From contig OY755237.1 of the NCBI GenBank assembly GCA_963576725.1, positions 67,376,972 through 67,440,971 on the forward strand: DNA of 64,000 bases, read 5' to 3'. Positions 10,469-20,048 of this stretch are shown here, piece by piece. Position numbers and translations under genes: made by a program. The notes below the pieces were generated by a model. It saw nothing but the letters and a program-made list of their open reading frames with translations. It was not told the DNA's origin and searched no databases. The first letter of the stretch is position 1; each line of letters begins with the position of its first letter. The DNA is from Azorinus chamasolen (taxonomy: Eukaryota; Mollusca; Bivalvia; Cardiida; Solecurtidae).

Positions 10469-10630
10469 TTAACCCTTCCCCTGTTCTATGCTTATTCCAA
10501 AGTTCAATAATCGCTGAATATTCATGGTCGATATAGTTATAATGAAATATGGAAGGCGGAACACTGTCTGACGAGGGTCCACTCTGTTTGCCAAAGCGAA
10601 GAAATGCGTATTTATGGAGTAAAGTGTTAA
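10469..10630 (+). mobile_element. Chimeric TM1(left)/TM2(right) element
   Basis: TTAA ends. The left half is TM1 (TATAATGAAATATGGAAGGC, GGAACACTG). The right half is TM2 (GCGAAGAAATGCGTATTTAT, GGAGTAAAGTG). The junction lies at the hairpin, of which only the right arm remains. Confidence 0.65.
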
Positions 10631-10675
10631 AAAACAGCCTGCAGAACAACTTATTCATCACAAAAAAATGTCGTC

Positions 10676-10917
10676 TAAACCCTTTCCCTCATACAAAACC
10701 TTTTCATGCATTTGCAAACAGAGAAGATACAGATCAGACGACTCCTATAGGATCCGTCTGATCTAGATCTGTTCTGTTTGCAAATGGAATTTGATAGACA
10801 TGTTTCATTAGGTTCTAAAATGGGAACAATGTTCCTCCTTCCATATTTCATTATAACTATTTTGTCCATGCACATTCAGTAGGTATTGAAATTTGGACTA
10901 AATATATAACAGGGCAA
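10676..10917 (-). mobile_element. TM1 element
   Basis: CCCTTTCCCTCATACAAAAC at the left, HP at 10714-10782 (tip GACTCCTATAGGATCCGTC), then TM1 modules TTTCATTATAACTATTTTGT and GTAGGTATTGAAATTTGGAC. Confidence 0.75.
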
Positions 10918-11202
10918 GACTTTAAGTAGAATTATTTCTATTTCATTACTTTTAAGAGACCTAATCAGACAGACAAACAGTTTGGCTTCTGATATGTCGC
11001 CGAGTTACAAGGTTACTGGATTCTGATATGTCGCCGAGTTACAACTGATTGCAAGTTTAATCATGGATCTGCCGACAGCAGTCTAAAGGTTAATTGGAAC
11101 GAAGGTTATGCAGAAAACACCCATAGGACCTTTCTGCGTCACATGATTGTAGTGTACTTTCGCTTTCAATTCAACAGCCAGCAGTTTTAACCCTTTGCCC
11201 TA

Positions 11203-11452
11203 TTAACCATTTTCTTGCTGAATTTTAAAATACATTTCTCCGTCTTTACCCATGCCCTGTTGTATAATCACATATATCTTCACTGTGTACAAGTATATCG
11301 CTGTGCAATCACTGCTGTGGAGTGCACTGGTTGCACAATCAACTTGTAAATTGTGCAGACCCTGATGAGTCAGCTCCTGTAGGATCTGTCTCATCTGGGT
11401 CTTCACTATTTACAGGTAGGTATATTGACGTGAATAGCAAGCGAAGAGTTAA
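11203..11452 (+). mobile_element. TM4 element, second copy
   Basis: TTAA at both ends. Nearly co-linear with 5099-5354, including CACTGCTGTGGAGTGCACTG and the hairpin at 11357-11405, which is imperfect here (GATGAGTCAGCTCCTGTAGG). Confidence 0.8.
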
Positions 11453-11550
11453 TATTTTTGTCAGAAAATAATGACTGCATGTATTTATTATCTGAATATG
11501 AATAATGGTGTATGAATGCAGGTTTTCTTGTTATAATAGAACCTGTAGAA

Positions 11551-12004
11551 TTAACTCTTACTCTCATATAACCGCTTTTTCACGCATCTACAAACATAGT
11601 AGATCCAGATCAGACGGATCCTATAGGAACCGCCTGATCAGGGCCTGTTTCGTTTGCTTTTTGATATGATATTGATCTGATTCTGTTTTTTGACAAAGTA
11701 AAACAAATCCCTTGAACAGTGTACAGTAAAACCTCTCTATAACGGACACTAAATTACATCAAATATTTTGTGTTAAAGGCAGGTGGCTGCTTAAAGCAAT
11801 GTGAAAGTAAAACAGAGCGCTCCTATGGGAGCGTTCTGTTTTACTTTAACATTGCTTTAAGCAGCCACTTGTCCTAAATACCAACTAATTAACACAATTG
11901 TGTGGCCGTTATAGAGAAGTTTTACTGTATATTATAAGATAAAGCTACTAAATGTTCATTTTGTCATCATTTCTTACATGAATATTCAACAGGAAAAGGG
12001 TTAA
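11551..12004 (-). mobile_element. TM2 element containing an EM element
   Basis: TTAA 11551-11554 and 12001-12004 are the outer ends, with HP at 11589-11659. EM (11724-11927) interrupts it at a TA. The TM2 AATATTCAAC..GGAAAAGGG end follows. Confidence 0.75.
11724..11927. mobile_element. EM element with TA target duplication
   Basis: CAGTAAAACCTCTCTATAAC and GTTATAGAGAAGTTTTACTG are the ends, and TA lies outside both (11722-11723 and 11928-11929). The arms are inverted over almost the whole length, with the tip GAGCGCTCCTATGGGAGCGT. Confidence 0.85.
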
Positions 12005-12009
12005 CACTA

Positions 12010-12210
12010 TAGTAGAGCGTGGCTTAAGCGGCCATTCATTTATTGAATTTAGGAGTCTTAAAAACAGGTTGTTGCAGTGTAAAAGTACTGCAGAAAGCTC
12101 CTATAGGAGCTTTCTGTATTACCTTTGGCCTGCATTAAGCTACCACCTGCCTTCCGGACCCATTATAAGACCTCCTTTTGATGACTGCTTAAGACAGGTT
12201 CCATATTACA
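12010..12210. mobile_element. DM element
   Basis: AGTAGAGCGTGGCTTAAGCG and GACTGCTTAAGACAGGTTCC are the ends. The inner palindrome (12063-12150) has the tip GAAAGCTCCTATAGGAGCTT. The left arm has lost GCTTAATGC. Confidence 0.7.
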
Positions 12211-12399
12211 TGTATTTCATATTGTGTCTGAAGTCTTTAGAAAAATTAGTTCACGTTGCGGACAGGGTGAAATTTGTAACAACACAACTATCGCTAAAGC
12301 AAATTAAAACATCAACAAATCAAACATTTTGTGAAGTTTCCATTTTAACTCGAGACAAAAGGTTCTTAATCTGAAAACAATTAAAGTTCGTGTTGGCAT

Positions 12400-12905
12400 T
12401 GTACTCTACGGCGGGAAATCGACACTCATCAAGTGGCAGATGCCCATAGTTAATGGATGCTGCGAGGGTCACGTGACGACAGATGCTTACCGCGGAACCG
12501 AGGTGTTCCGATTTTATTAGAAAAATGGTAAATTGACTCGAAAATCGATATCATAAAGTGCATAGCAATGGAATAATGCGACTTCATAATGAAAAATGAT
12601 CAATAGGACCCTGTATGGCTATGTACCCTGGAAATTACTTCACAGAAAAGAGAGGGAGCCCGGTGATAAAACTCACGACGACCTGAGACAATAGGGCGTT
12701 TTCAATAACTCCTTTTTTGGGACCACTGACGCGGGGTTTGTTGCTATCAGATTAATATCAGGAGCACGTGCGATTTTAGGAGAAAGCATTAGTGATAGGG
12801 ATGGTCTCGGAAATATGGCGATCTTATTGCGATGGGGTAAAAGTACCCGCGGGAAGAAACGGGTGGATTCTCCAGACCCGATAGTCTCTTAATTAGAGCG
12901 GCAAT
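12400..12905. other. Unique CpG-richer stretch without a coding region
   Basis: This roughly 500 bp block is visibly richer in G, C and CpG than its AT-rich, repeat-filled neighbours. It includes CACGTGAC, CCGCGG and CGCGGG words and an ATATGGCGATC. No open frame or repeat family explains it. It could be a promoter or first exon, or a fragment of an older element. Confidence 0.3.
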
Positions 12906-13002
12906 TCTTTGACGCCAACATTTTCTTTCAGTCTAAATCATCAAAGAGATCACAAGATAAATAATGATGTCAAGTCATGCATTTGTGCCATTGTCCGCCC
13001 GT

Positions 13003-13021
13003 AGCCCCCCCCCCCCCCCCC
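13003..13021. repeat. Poly(C) tract
   Basis: A run of about 15-16 C follows GTAGC. Length is prone to sequencing error. Confidence 0.9.
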
Positions 13022-13092
13022 AAACCTGTCACCATCTTGCCTCTTGAAACTGTGGTACCAGTGCAGACCTAAACAGCCAATTTGTCGGAGAT

Positions 13093-13265
13093 CAGGGTCC
13101 ATGCTTATAAAACTTTTAGTTGAGTCTGAGTACGTTCTCAAGCTTTTGATTGGTCAGATTTGAGCAAATCTGACCAATTAAAAGCTTGAGAACTCAAATA
13201 TGACCAATCAAAAGCTTGAGAACGAAACTCAGACTCAACTAAAAGCTTTATAAGCATGGACCCTG
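13093..13265. mobile_element. FM palindromic element
   Basis: CAGGGTCCATGCTTATAAAA and TTTATAAGCATGGACCCTG are the ends. The arms carry AGTTGAGTCTGAGTACGTTC and TCAAGCTTTTGATTGGTCAG and their complements. The right arm has one extra repeat of the GACCAATCAAAAGCTTGAGA unit. AT on both sides may be a 2 bp duplication. Confidence 0.8.
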
Positions 13266-13331
13266 ATCATGATCCGCTCTGTCACTTACCAGTATCAGTT
13301 GTATTAATCATTTGAATTACAAAACGAATGT

Positions 13332-13393
13332 GCAAACAGTTTGGATCCAGATGAGACGCCGAGTAACTCGGCGTCTCATCAGGGTCCAAACTA
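13332..13393. repeat. HP hairpin, GCCGAG-type tip
   Basis: GCAAACAGTTTGGATCCAGA on the left and ATCAGGGTCCAAACTAGTT on the right, with the perfect tip GACGCCGAGTAACTCGGCGTC. The stem carries the characteristic CCAGAT/ATCAGG mismatch. Confidence 0.85.
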
Positions 13394-13638
13394 GTTATTA
13401 CTGTAACTGTTTTTTGAAACAACGATGAAGAAAAATAAAAACATATGAAAATTGTAGCAGATGAAAAAATGCAGACGACAACATTTGGCAGCGAAAAAAT
13501 TAAATGCTAATGAGTCATATCCACCCTATTACATATTCAGCATAACTATGCAAACAGTGTAGATACTGGTCACATATAGTGTGTCGTACATACTGTTTTC
13601 TAACATCGGCCTAAAGCATGAACAGTTTCAGCGGTTCC

Positions 13639-13888
13639 TTAACCCTTTCCCTCATATAAACATGTTTTCACGCATTTGCAATCAGAGTAGACCCAGATCA
13701 GACGGCTCCTAGAGGAGCCGTCTGATCAGAGTCTACTCTGTTTGCTAATAGAATTTGATAGATCCGTTTCTCTACTTTCTAAAATGGCTTCAATATTCCA
13801 CCTACCATATTTCATTATATCTATGTTGTCCATGAATATTCAGTAGGTATTGAAATTTGGACTAAATATCGAACAGGGAAAGGGTTAA
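13639..13888 (-). mobile_element. TM1 element, complete
   Basis: TTAA 13639-13642 and 13885-13888. Modules are CCCTTTCCCTCATATAAACA, HP (13678-13746, tip GGCTCCTAGAGGAGCC), TTTCTACTTTCTAAAATGGC, TATTTCATTATATCTATG and GAATATTCAGTAGGTATTGA. Confidence 0.9.
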
Positions 13889-14182
13889 GAAAATTGGTAC
13901 ATGTATTAGCCCTTCACCCTAGCGTCTCTGCGGAGGAAAGGGTTGAGCTTTGCCTTTATCTTTATATTATGTTATGTTTAGTACAAGTCAACACAGCCTG
14001 GTTATAAATATTATTAATGTAAATACTTCATCACTTGTACCTCATATCACATATGTATAAATGTGATGAGTGTAATAATAGAATCTGAAAAAAAAATCTC
14101 ATTATTTATAAGAATACATTGTATATGAACACGTGATTTCTTGTCAATTACGGAAACTGTAGAAGATCTATAATTATACGTT

Positions 14183-14448
14183 TTAACTCTTTTGGCGCCA
14201 AATTTAAAAGCGTCGTCTAAGTTATATCTAATATGCAATAATAATTTCATATTAGATATAATTCTAAACTAAATAATAAAGGAATATTAGTAAAACATTT
14301 GTGTTTAAAAACCTGTATGCTTGAGCTAAAATAATACAGAAAACAGTGAAGTCCCAGGTCAGATGACGCCTTGAAAAGGCGGCATCTGACCTGGAACTGC
14401 ACTGTTTTCAATCGTGCCAACAGGCGACATTGGTGCCGAAAGAGTTAA
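14183..14448. mobile_element. TM5 element, second copy
   Basis: TTAACTCTTTTGGCGCC at the left and GGTGCCGAAAGAGTTAA at the right. The HP (14335-14412) has the tip GACGCCTTGAAAAGGCGGC and a perfect lower stem. Its right TTAA (14445-14448) is shared with the next TM3. Confidence 0.75.
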
Positions 14449-14673
14449 CTCATTCTCTCCTAGACTATTTTTAGAACCAACCTCTTTACATTAATCTACC
14501 GAAAAGGAGCATTAACTGTAGAAAAGGAGAATTTTAGAATTGTGCAGTTTTGAAGCCACTGTGATAAATAGAGCATTTGCTCCTATGGAGCAAATGCTCT
14601 ATTTATCACAATGGTTTCATAAAGTGACTTTTACAGAGGCGTAGAGAGGCGTTTGAATGGAGGAAATGTTTAA
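14445..14673 (+). mobile_element. TM3 element abutting TM5
   Basis: TTAACTCATTCTCTCCTAGA at the left and GGAGGAAATGTTTAA at the right. The central palindrome GAGCATTTGCTCCTATGGAG is perfect but for one deleted base. Confidence 0.8.
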
Positions 14674-14744
14674 TTCTGTTAACAAACAGGGCAGGTCTTA
14701 TAGAAGCCGTCTAATCTAGGTTTACTCTAGTTGAAAATGTTTCA

Positions 14745-15187
14745 AAAGGGTCAGCCATTTTCAAGATATAAACATCTTTGCACGCCTTTGCAAACAGAGT
14801 TGACCCAGACGGCTTTCTGTAGGAGCTGTCTGATCAGGGTCTACTCTGTTTGCTTATGAAACTATACCGGATCCAACCGATACCAAACATTCCTCTGTAA
14901 ATGCAGTAAAACCGCTCTATAACGGCCACAAAATTGTGTTAATTAGTTGGTATTTAGGCAGGTGGCTGCTTAAAGCAAGATGAAAGTAAAACAGAACGCT
15001 CCTATAGGATCGTTCTGTTTTACTTTCATCTTGCTTTAAGCAGCCACCTGCCTTTAACACAAACTATTTGATGTAATTAAGTGGCCGTTATAGAGAGGTT
15101 TTACTGTACGTCATTATAAAAAGGCAGGTAATAAATATTCATGATGCCATTAGTTTTTACATGAATATTAAACAGGGAAAGGGTTAA
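14745..15187 (-). mobile_element. TM2-type element containing an EM element
   Basis: HP at 14786-14852 and the TM2 right end AATATTAAACAGGGAAAGGG-TTAA (15184-15187) are separated by EM (14904-15106). Confidence 0.65.
14904..15106. mobile_element. EM element, complete
   Basis: CAGTAAAACCGCTCTATAAC and TTATAGAGAGGTTTTACTG ends. The arms are inverted over nearly the full length, with the tip GAACGCTCCTATAGGATCGT. TA follows the right end; the left flank is TG. Confidence 0.85.
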
Positions 15188-15444
15188 AGTAACCTACATG
15201 TATTGGACAATCATGATCCTATATTCATGAAATCTATATGTCACTGGCATTTTACCCTGTAAATGAATACATGTAGATAATCTGTATGAGCGGATTAAGC
15301 TAAATCTTAAAATGCAACATAATCTTATTATTTCATTAATGCTGTAATAAGCGGACTGATTAAGGTAAGTGAAAAACACGAGACTAGCACACCTAAAGTT
15401 TGACCTCAGTACAAGTGTTGGCGGCTAAGAGACAGACTTGTTCT

Positions 15445-15740
15445 TTAAACCTTCCCCTCATATAAACATCTTTTCATGCATTTGCAAACAGAGTAGACCC
15501 AGATCAGGCGGGTCCTGTAGGAGCTGGGTCTTTTCTGTTTGATTTTTTGCATGATATAAATCTGATACTACCTTTTTGTGATAAATAGAGCATTTGCTCC
15601 CATTAGAGCAAATGCTCTTTTTATCACAATGGTTTCAAACTACAGAATTCTGAAATTTTCCTTTTCTCTAGTTAATGCTCCTTTTCGGTAGATTTATTCA
15701 GAGGTTGTATCTAAAAATAGCCTATGAGGTAATGGGTTAA
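15445..15740 (-). mobile_element. Chimeric TM2(left)/TM3(right) element
   Basis: TTAA-type ends. The left part is TM1/TM2-like with an HP missing part of its right arm (15484-15541). The right part is TM3 from the start of its palindrome (GTGATAAATAGAGCATTTGC) to CCTATGAGGTAATGGG. Confidence 0.65.
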
Positions 15741-15858
15741 GTTCAGTAAAACAGCGATAATCCGAGGAGCGATTTACAATGTAGATTGTTATAATAACAC
15801 GCGGACACGGGGATTGTTGAACATGGCAAAAACTGTAGAATCATATATATTATATCAT

Positions 15859-15925
15859 AAGCAAACAGAGCAGACCCTGATCAGACGGCTCCTGACCTGG
15901 TTATACTCTGTTTTCAAAGGCGCAG
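15859..15925. repeat. HP hairpin with deleted right tip
   Basis: GCAAACAGAGCAGACCCTGA and TCAGACGGCTCCTG are followed directly by ACCTGGTTATACTCTGTTTT. The right half of the tip is missing. Confidence 0.6.
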
Positions 15926-15974
15926 AAAGGTTTAACAGAGCATTAAAAAAAAGATGTTCATTGGATACTAAAAT

Positions 15975-16060
15975 CACCGTTGCTCCACCAAACCCTATAT
16001 TGTGACCAGTCTCCGAGACGATTCTAAAGAATGGTCACAACATGCGTTTGGTCTTAAAAT
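15975..16060. repeat. Family-I palindrome
   Basis: CACCAAACCCTATATTGTGA and GGTCACAACATGCGTTTGGT are imperfect inverted arms around CTCCGAGACGATTCTAAAG. Related copies lie at 17565-17690 and 31245-31325. Confidence 0.6.
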
Positions 16061-16167
16061 GAAGGAGTGGTGCTAAAGTAATTTAAATTATTAAGCTTTA
16101 AAAAAAGGATTGATTGATTGATTGTTGGGTGGTCCGACACCGAAGTGTCTTTTTCGCATTTGCACAC

Positions 16168-16230
16168 AGTGTGGATCCAGATTAGACACCGAGTAACTTG
16201 CTGTCTCATCAGAATCCAAGCTGTTTGGAA
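16168..16230. repeat. HP hairpin, GCCGAG-type tip, decayed
   Basis: ACAGTGTGGATCCAGATTAG and CTCATCAGAATCCAAGCTGT are the arms. It lies directly beside the 39 bp array at 16258. Confidence 0.65.
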
Positions 16231-16257
16231 CTTGGTTAATAGTTGTTTTTTTCCAAA

Positions 16258-16606
16258 AGCTTGTGACATGACACACGTGGTCAATGGTTCTCCAGAGCTT
16301 GTTACATGACACACGTGGTCAATGGTTCTTCAAAAGCTTGTGACATGACACACTGGGTCAATGGTTCTTCAAAAGCTTGTTACATGACACACGTGGTCAA
16401 TGGTTCTTCAAAAGCTTGTGACATGACACACGTGGTCAATGGTTCTTCAAAAGCTTGTGACAGGACACACTAGGTCAATGTTTTCTCAATTTAAGCGTTT
16501 TGCAAGACGCACTTTGGTCAATGGTTTCTCAAAGGCCTATGCCATGACACACTTGGTCAATAATTCCTCAAACTTTTGTAACATGACACTAGTTTCTCAA
16601 AAGCTT
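16258..16606 (+). repeat. 39 bp tandem array, about 9 copies
   Basis: The unit GCTTGTGACATGACACACGT plus GGTCAATGGTTCTTCAAAA is repeated head to tail, best conserved in the first six copies and decaying to the right. Several units contain the E-box CACGTG. The unit resembles the usual flank of GCCGAG-type HP copies (GACAC..GGTCAATGGTTTCTC), so it probably amplified from that flank. Confidence 0.9.
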
Positions 16607-16777
16607 GATTAAATCAGACAGGAACAGACACAGCGAGGATGGGGTTAATGTTTGTTTCCGGTCTAAAGATGGATTTACCACGTTGCCGTCATTAGTGAAT
16701 TTACCACGTTGCATTTTACAAGCACGCGACACGCGGTTGTATCGAACTACCGCACTGCACGTGTTTGTGAAAGATTT

Positions 16778-16963
16778 TCCCTCATATTGACGCCTTTGTA
16801 AGTCACTTTTTGAAACCATTGTGGTAAAAAGAGCATGCTATATTTATCAAAATGGTTTCAAAGCTACACCATTCTAAAATGTTCTCTTTACTAGTAAATG
16901 CTTCTTTTCAGTAGATTTATTCAGCTATTGGGTCTAAAAATAGCCTATGAGGGAATGGGGTTG
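16778..16963 (-). mobile_element. TM3 element with collapsed palindrome
   Basis: Ends TTTCCCTCATATTGACGCC and GCCTATGAGGGAATGGGG. The palindrome is reduced to GAGCATGCTATATTTATC; the GCTCCTATAGGAGC tip is lost. Confidence 0.65.
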
Positions 16964-17152
16964 TCTCCTAATGACCTATCTCTACCTAATTTTCTTGACA
17001 CATTCCACAGAAACTGTCTGACCAAGATCTACTCTGTTTGCAAAGGTGTCTGTATGGGGTAGGTTAAATGAGATTTTCCTGAAAGCTCGGGAAACTACTG
17101 GTAGACTATACAGATATCACAATGATAGGCAGGAAAAGAACACAATACAATG

Positions 17153-17174
17153 TTTATTTTCATTTATCTTTATT
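17153..17174 (-). terminator. Paired minus-strand AATAAA signals
   Basis: Read on the minus strand, AATAAA occurs twice (17174-17169 and 17158-17153) after a long AT-rich stretch, and simpler mosaic DNA lies beyond. This is a candidate distal end for the cyclin D transcript, which would give a 3' UTR of about 6.7 kb, or for an unseen minus-strand gene. Confidence 0.25.
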
Positions 17175-17564
17175 GCTTTCAATAAGGCATGTTATGTTAG
17201 CCGACATGTCATCGTTGATTGACACCGATCAGCCAAATGACAATGTTTGGTGTTTGACCAACATCGATCAAAATTTTCATGCATAGTAATTCGGCGAGGA
17301 AAAAACGAAAATCTCGAAAAATTCACAATAAAACGTAAACAAGCTTGGACAATTCTTTCTTCCGCCCTACGTAGCAGAGAAACAAAATATTTTTGGGTCT
17401 GTAAAATAATACATAAGTTTACTTACAATGATCAACCGAACAACTGATTCTGTCTTATGAGGTCAGAGCTAGAAAAGCCAGGATATCAAACATTTTTTTT
17501 TCTGAATGTTTATAGTTTGACCCTGATGTGAGGCAAAGCAGGGCAATAGATAACGACTCATACC

Positions 17565-17690
17565 CAAATACTGAAATTGTCATTTTCCCACCAAACCCTA
17601 TTTTGTGACCACTCTTTAGAATCGTCTCAAAGAGACTATTCTAAATGTTGTCAAACATAGGGTTTAGTGAAGAAATAAAGGACGTATATT
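17565..17690. repeat. Family-I palindrome
   Basis: CACCAAACCCTATTTTGTGA and its complement (TTGTCAAACATAGGGTTTAG) surround a second inverted pair, TTTAGAATCGTCTC/GAGACTATTCTAAA. Confidence 0.65.
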
Positions 17691-17908
17691 CTTGTTTCAA
17701 TGTATGCATCTAATCTGGACCTCTGTGAAGCAAGGTCCTTTAAAGCCTCTTTTGACACTAGATGCGTGTGTGGAAAGAAAATAGAAGCTACAAACAATAT
17801 TAAAGTTAAGCATTTAAGTCAAAAGATTCTGGAATTATGACTTCCATACTATTCTGGGAGATTTCGGTGTGTAAAACTGTCAAAATCCTGACTAAAGATA
17901 CAAATCGT

Positions 17909-17957
17909 TGAGAGCCTGAGGGTGGCTATTTGTGAGAGCCTGAGGGTGGCTATTTGT
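17909..17957 (+). repeat. 24 bp tandem duplication
   Basis: GAGAGCCTGAGGGTGGCTAT plus TTGT occurs twice in a row, identically. Confidence 0.9.
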
Positions 17958-18734
17958 AAAAGGTAAACATCTTTCAAGACAGAAACAATTTTATTCGGTT
18001 GACCTTACAAAGGTCACTAATACACAGCCATCTCAATTATATATTATATCCTTTACAGCAGATTAAATAATGATTTCTCTCACACAGGGCCCCAAATAAG
18101 GCCCTCAATGTACTAAATCTATTTTAAGACAGACACTCCCTTTTCAGTTACCAGCCCCATATCTTGTTCACTCTTAAAATGGTACAGTTTTATCACATAA
18201 ATGAAAAGATAGGGTGCTGGATGTATCGTAACATCACTTCAACTTTACAAAAAAAAATCTTACAGGGTCATTCAACAGAAAGAAATGACTGAACGAAAAT
18301 CACAAAAAAGTATCATTCTTCAAAATATATCATTTTGGTAATGTATGCACGCTTGCCATAAATCAGTCAAGGCAAAGAAAAGCATAATTTAAAAGCATGT
18401 TTTCTAAATTTTCGTTTATTTCAGTCATTTCACACAACTAAGTACATTTATTCCTTATCATTTGTTTATCATCATTCACAAAAAAGCAAACCCATGTGTT
18501 CATCTTTCTCTCCTTTGCTTTACATATTTATATATTTGAAGGAAGTTCGAAACATTAAAAATCAGTAAAGTTTTATCACAGTTATAAAATACTTAACATA
18601 ATCTTCGTAATTGAAAGACTCCTTCCGAAAGTCAGTGATTTAAATTCCTGAATTTCGCGTTTGAAAAGTACCCATGCATGTAAAAAGTTCCCATGCCAAG
18701 GTAGCTTTTGTAGATAGGGTTGACATCTCAGTAC

Positions 18735-18971
18735 CTCAACACTTTACTCCATGAATATTCATATAAGAAATTACATAATGAATATTAATTAGCTTATTTT
18801 TTTTATAAAATTATATGAACACAGAAGTGTTTGGTCATCGCAGAAATTATAAAATCACATCTATATGATTCCGTAAGTGAATAGAGCAGACCCTGATTAG
18901 ACAGCTCCTATAGGAGCCATTTAATCTGTGTCTACTCTGTTTGCAAGGCATATCTATGAAGTAACGCGTTG
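18735..18971 (+). mobile_element. TM2 element
   Basis: CACTTTACTCCATGAATATT at the left, AAGAAATTACATAATGAATA, an HP hairpin at 18877-18945 (tip ACAGCTCCTATAGGAGCC) and CTATGAAGTAACGCGTTGA at the right. The ends have lost clean TTAA. Confidence 0.7.
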
Positions 18972-19637
18972 ATGTCTATTGCATTGATGCAGTCTATAAT
19001 GATACTATAAATAGCCCTCTCAACATCAACTAACTTCCATCCAAGTGCACATGTCCTCAAGTTTAGTATGTTATCTTGAGGATTCGAGACAATGGAAGTG
19101 TTTCGTTGCCCTATACATAAACTGTGCCTAGAAACTGAGCCTTCAAATATGTCTACTGCTTTATGTTTGCTTAATTCTAACCTTCATAATTATGGTGGAA
19201 AAAGTTATTATTTATCTTTCTTCTGAAAAAGGTGTCTACAGTTTCGGTCCTGACAAGAAGCCTTCTCGTTCAGCTTCTTATCTGTGTACCGAACTGTTGT
19301 ACTAATGTTATTTTTTCTTTATGGTCGACAGTAGTCTATTTCTTTTGAATCCGTTGAAATTATTTTGCAACCAGACTATATATGATAGTTACGAAACTGC
19401 AAAAGAAGTGAAAACATGTTTCTTCACTGAATTGCCTAACACTAAATACTGAAACTGCAATTTTCCTATGCCTTTCAACACCAATATTTAGCCTGAAATA
19501 CTACCCTACTTTCCTCTAGTATTCGGACAGACAACCTGGGCAACTGTGCAGACCATCAGCACACACGGCACCATTTGCTAAAACAGCAAAAAACTTGATA
19601 CTTCAAAAATTTAGTAATGACGAAGTGATGCCTTGTA

Positions 19638-19733
19638 GGCAGGTGGCTGCTTAATGCTGGGTGAAAATCATGCAGAAAGCTCCTAGGACCTTTCTGCATG
19701 ACTTTCATCCTGCATTAAGCTGCCACCTGTCTA
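19638..19733. repeat. DM palindrome
   Basis: GGCAGGTGGCTGCTTAATGC and GCATTAAGCTGCCACCTGTC are the arms, with the tip AAAGCTCCTAGGACCTTT. Confidence 0.75.
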
Positions 19734-19977
19734 AAAGGCCTATAATGATACTTGTTTTAGTGTTCGAATTTTGAGTTTTCAAAATTTACTCAAGCAGAGG
19801 GGAAGATTGGATGTCCAAATACTTGGGATGGTTTGGGTATTGGTAAAGCTTTGGGTTTATCTGTAAACTCCTCTGTTCGGATAAAATAGATTATTTGTAT
19901 TAGGAGAGTGAGGTTGTAAGGAAGGTTGTCTAATTGTACATACCCTAATTACCCTTTGTATTCTAACAGACTAACTT

Positions 19978-20048
19978 AGGTAAATAGTGCAGACCCAGAT
20001 CAAACCACCCCCGAAGGAGCCCTTTGATCAGGGTCTACACTATATGCT
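19978..20048. repeat. HP hairpin, solo copy
   Basis: GGTAAATAGTGCAGACCCAG and GATCAGGGTCTACACTATAT form the arms. The tip AAACCACCCCCGAAGGAGCCCTTT is decayed. Confidence 0.6.

Larger units (their letters stand above)
17175..18730. other. Non-coding AT-rich stretch, possibly distal 3' UTR
   Basis: No coding region is supportable here. The stretch holds AT-rich unique sequence, a family-I palindrome at 17565-17690 and a 24 bp tandem duplication at 17909-17957. It could belong to a long cyclin D 3' UTR on the minus strand. Confidence 0.3.
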
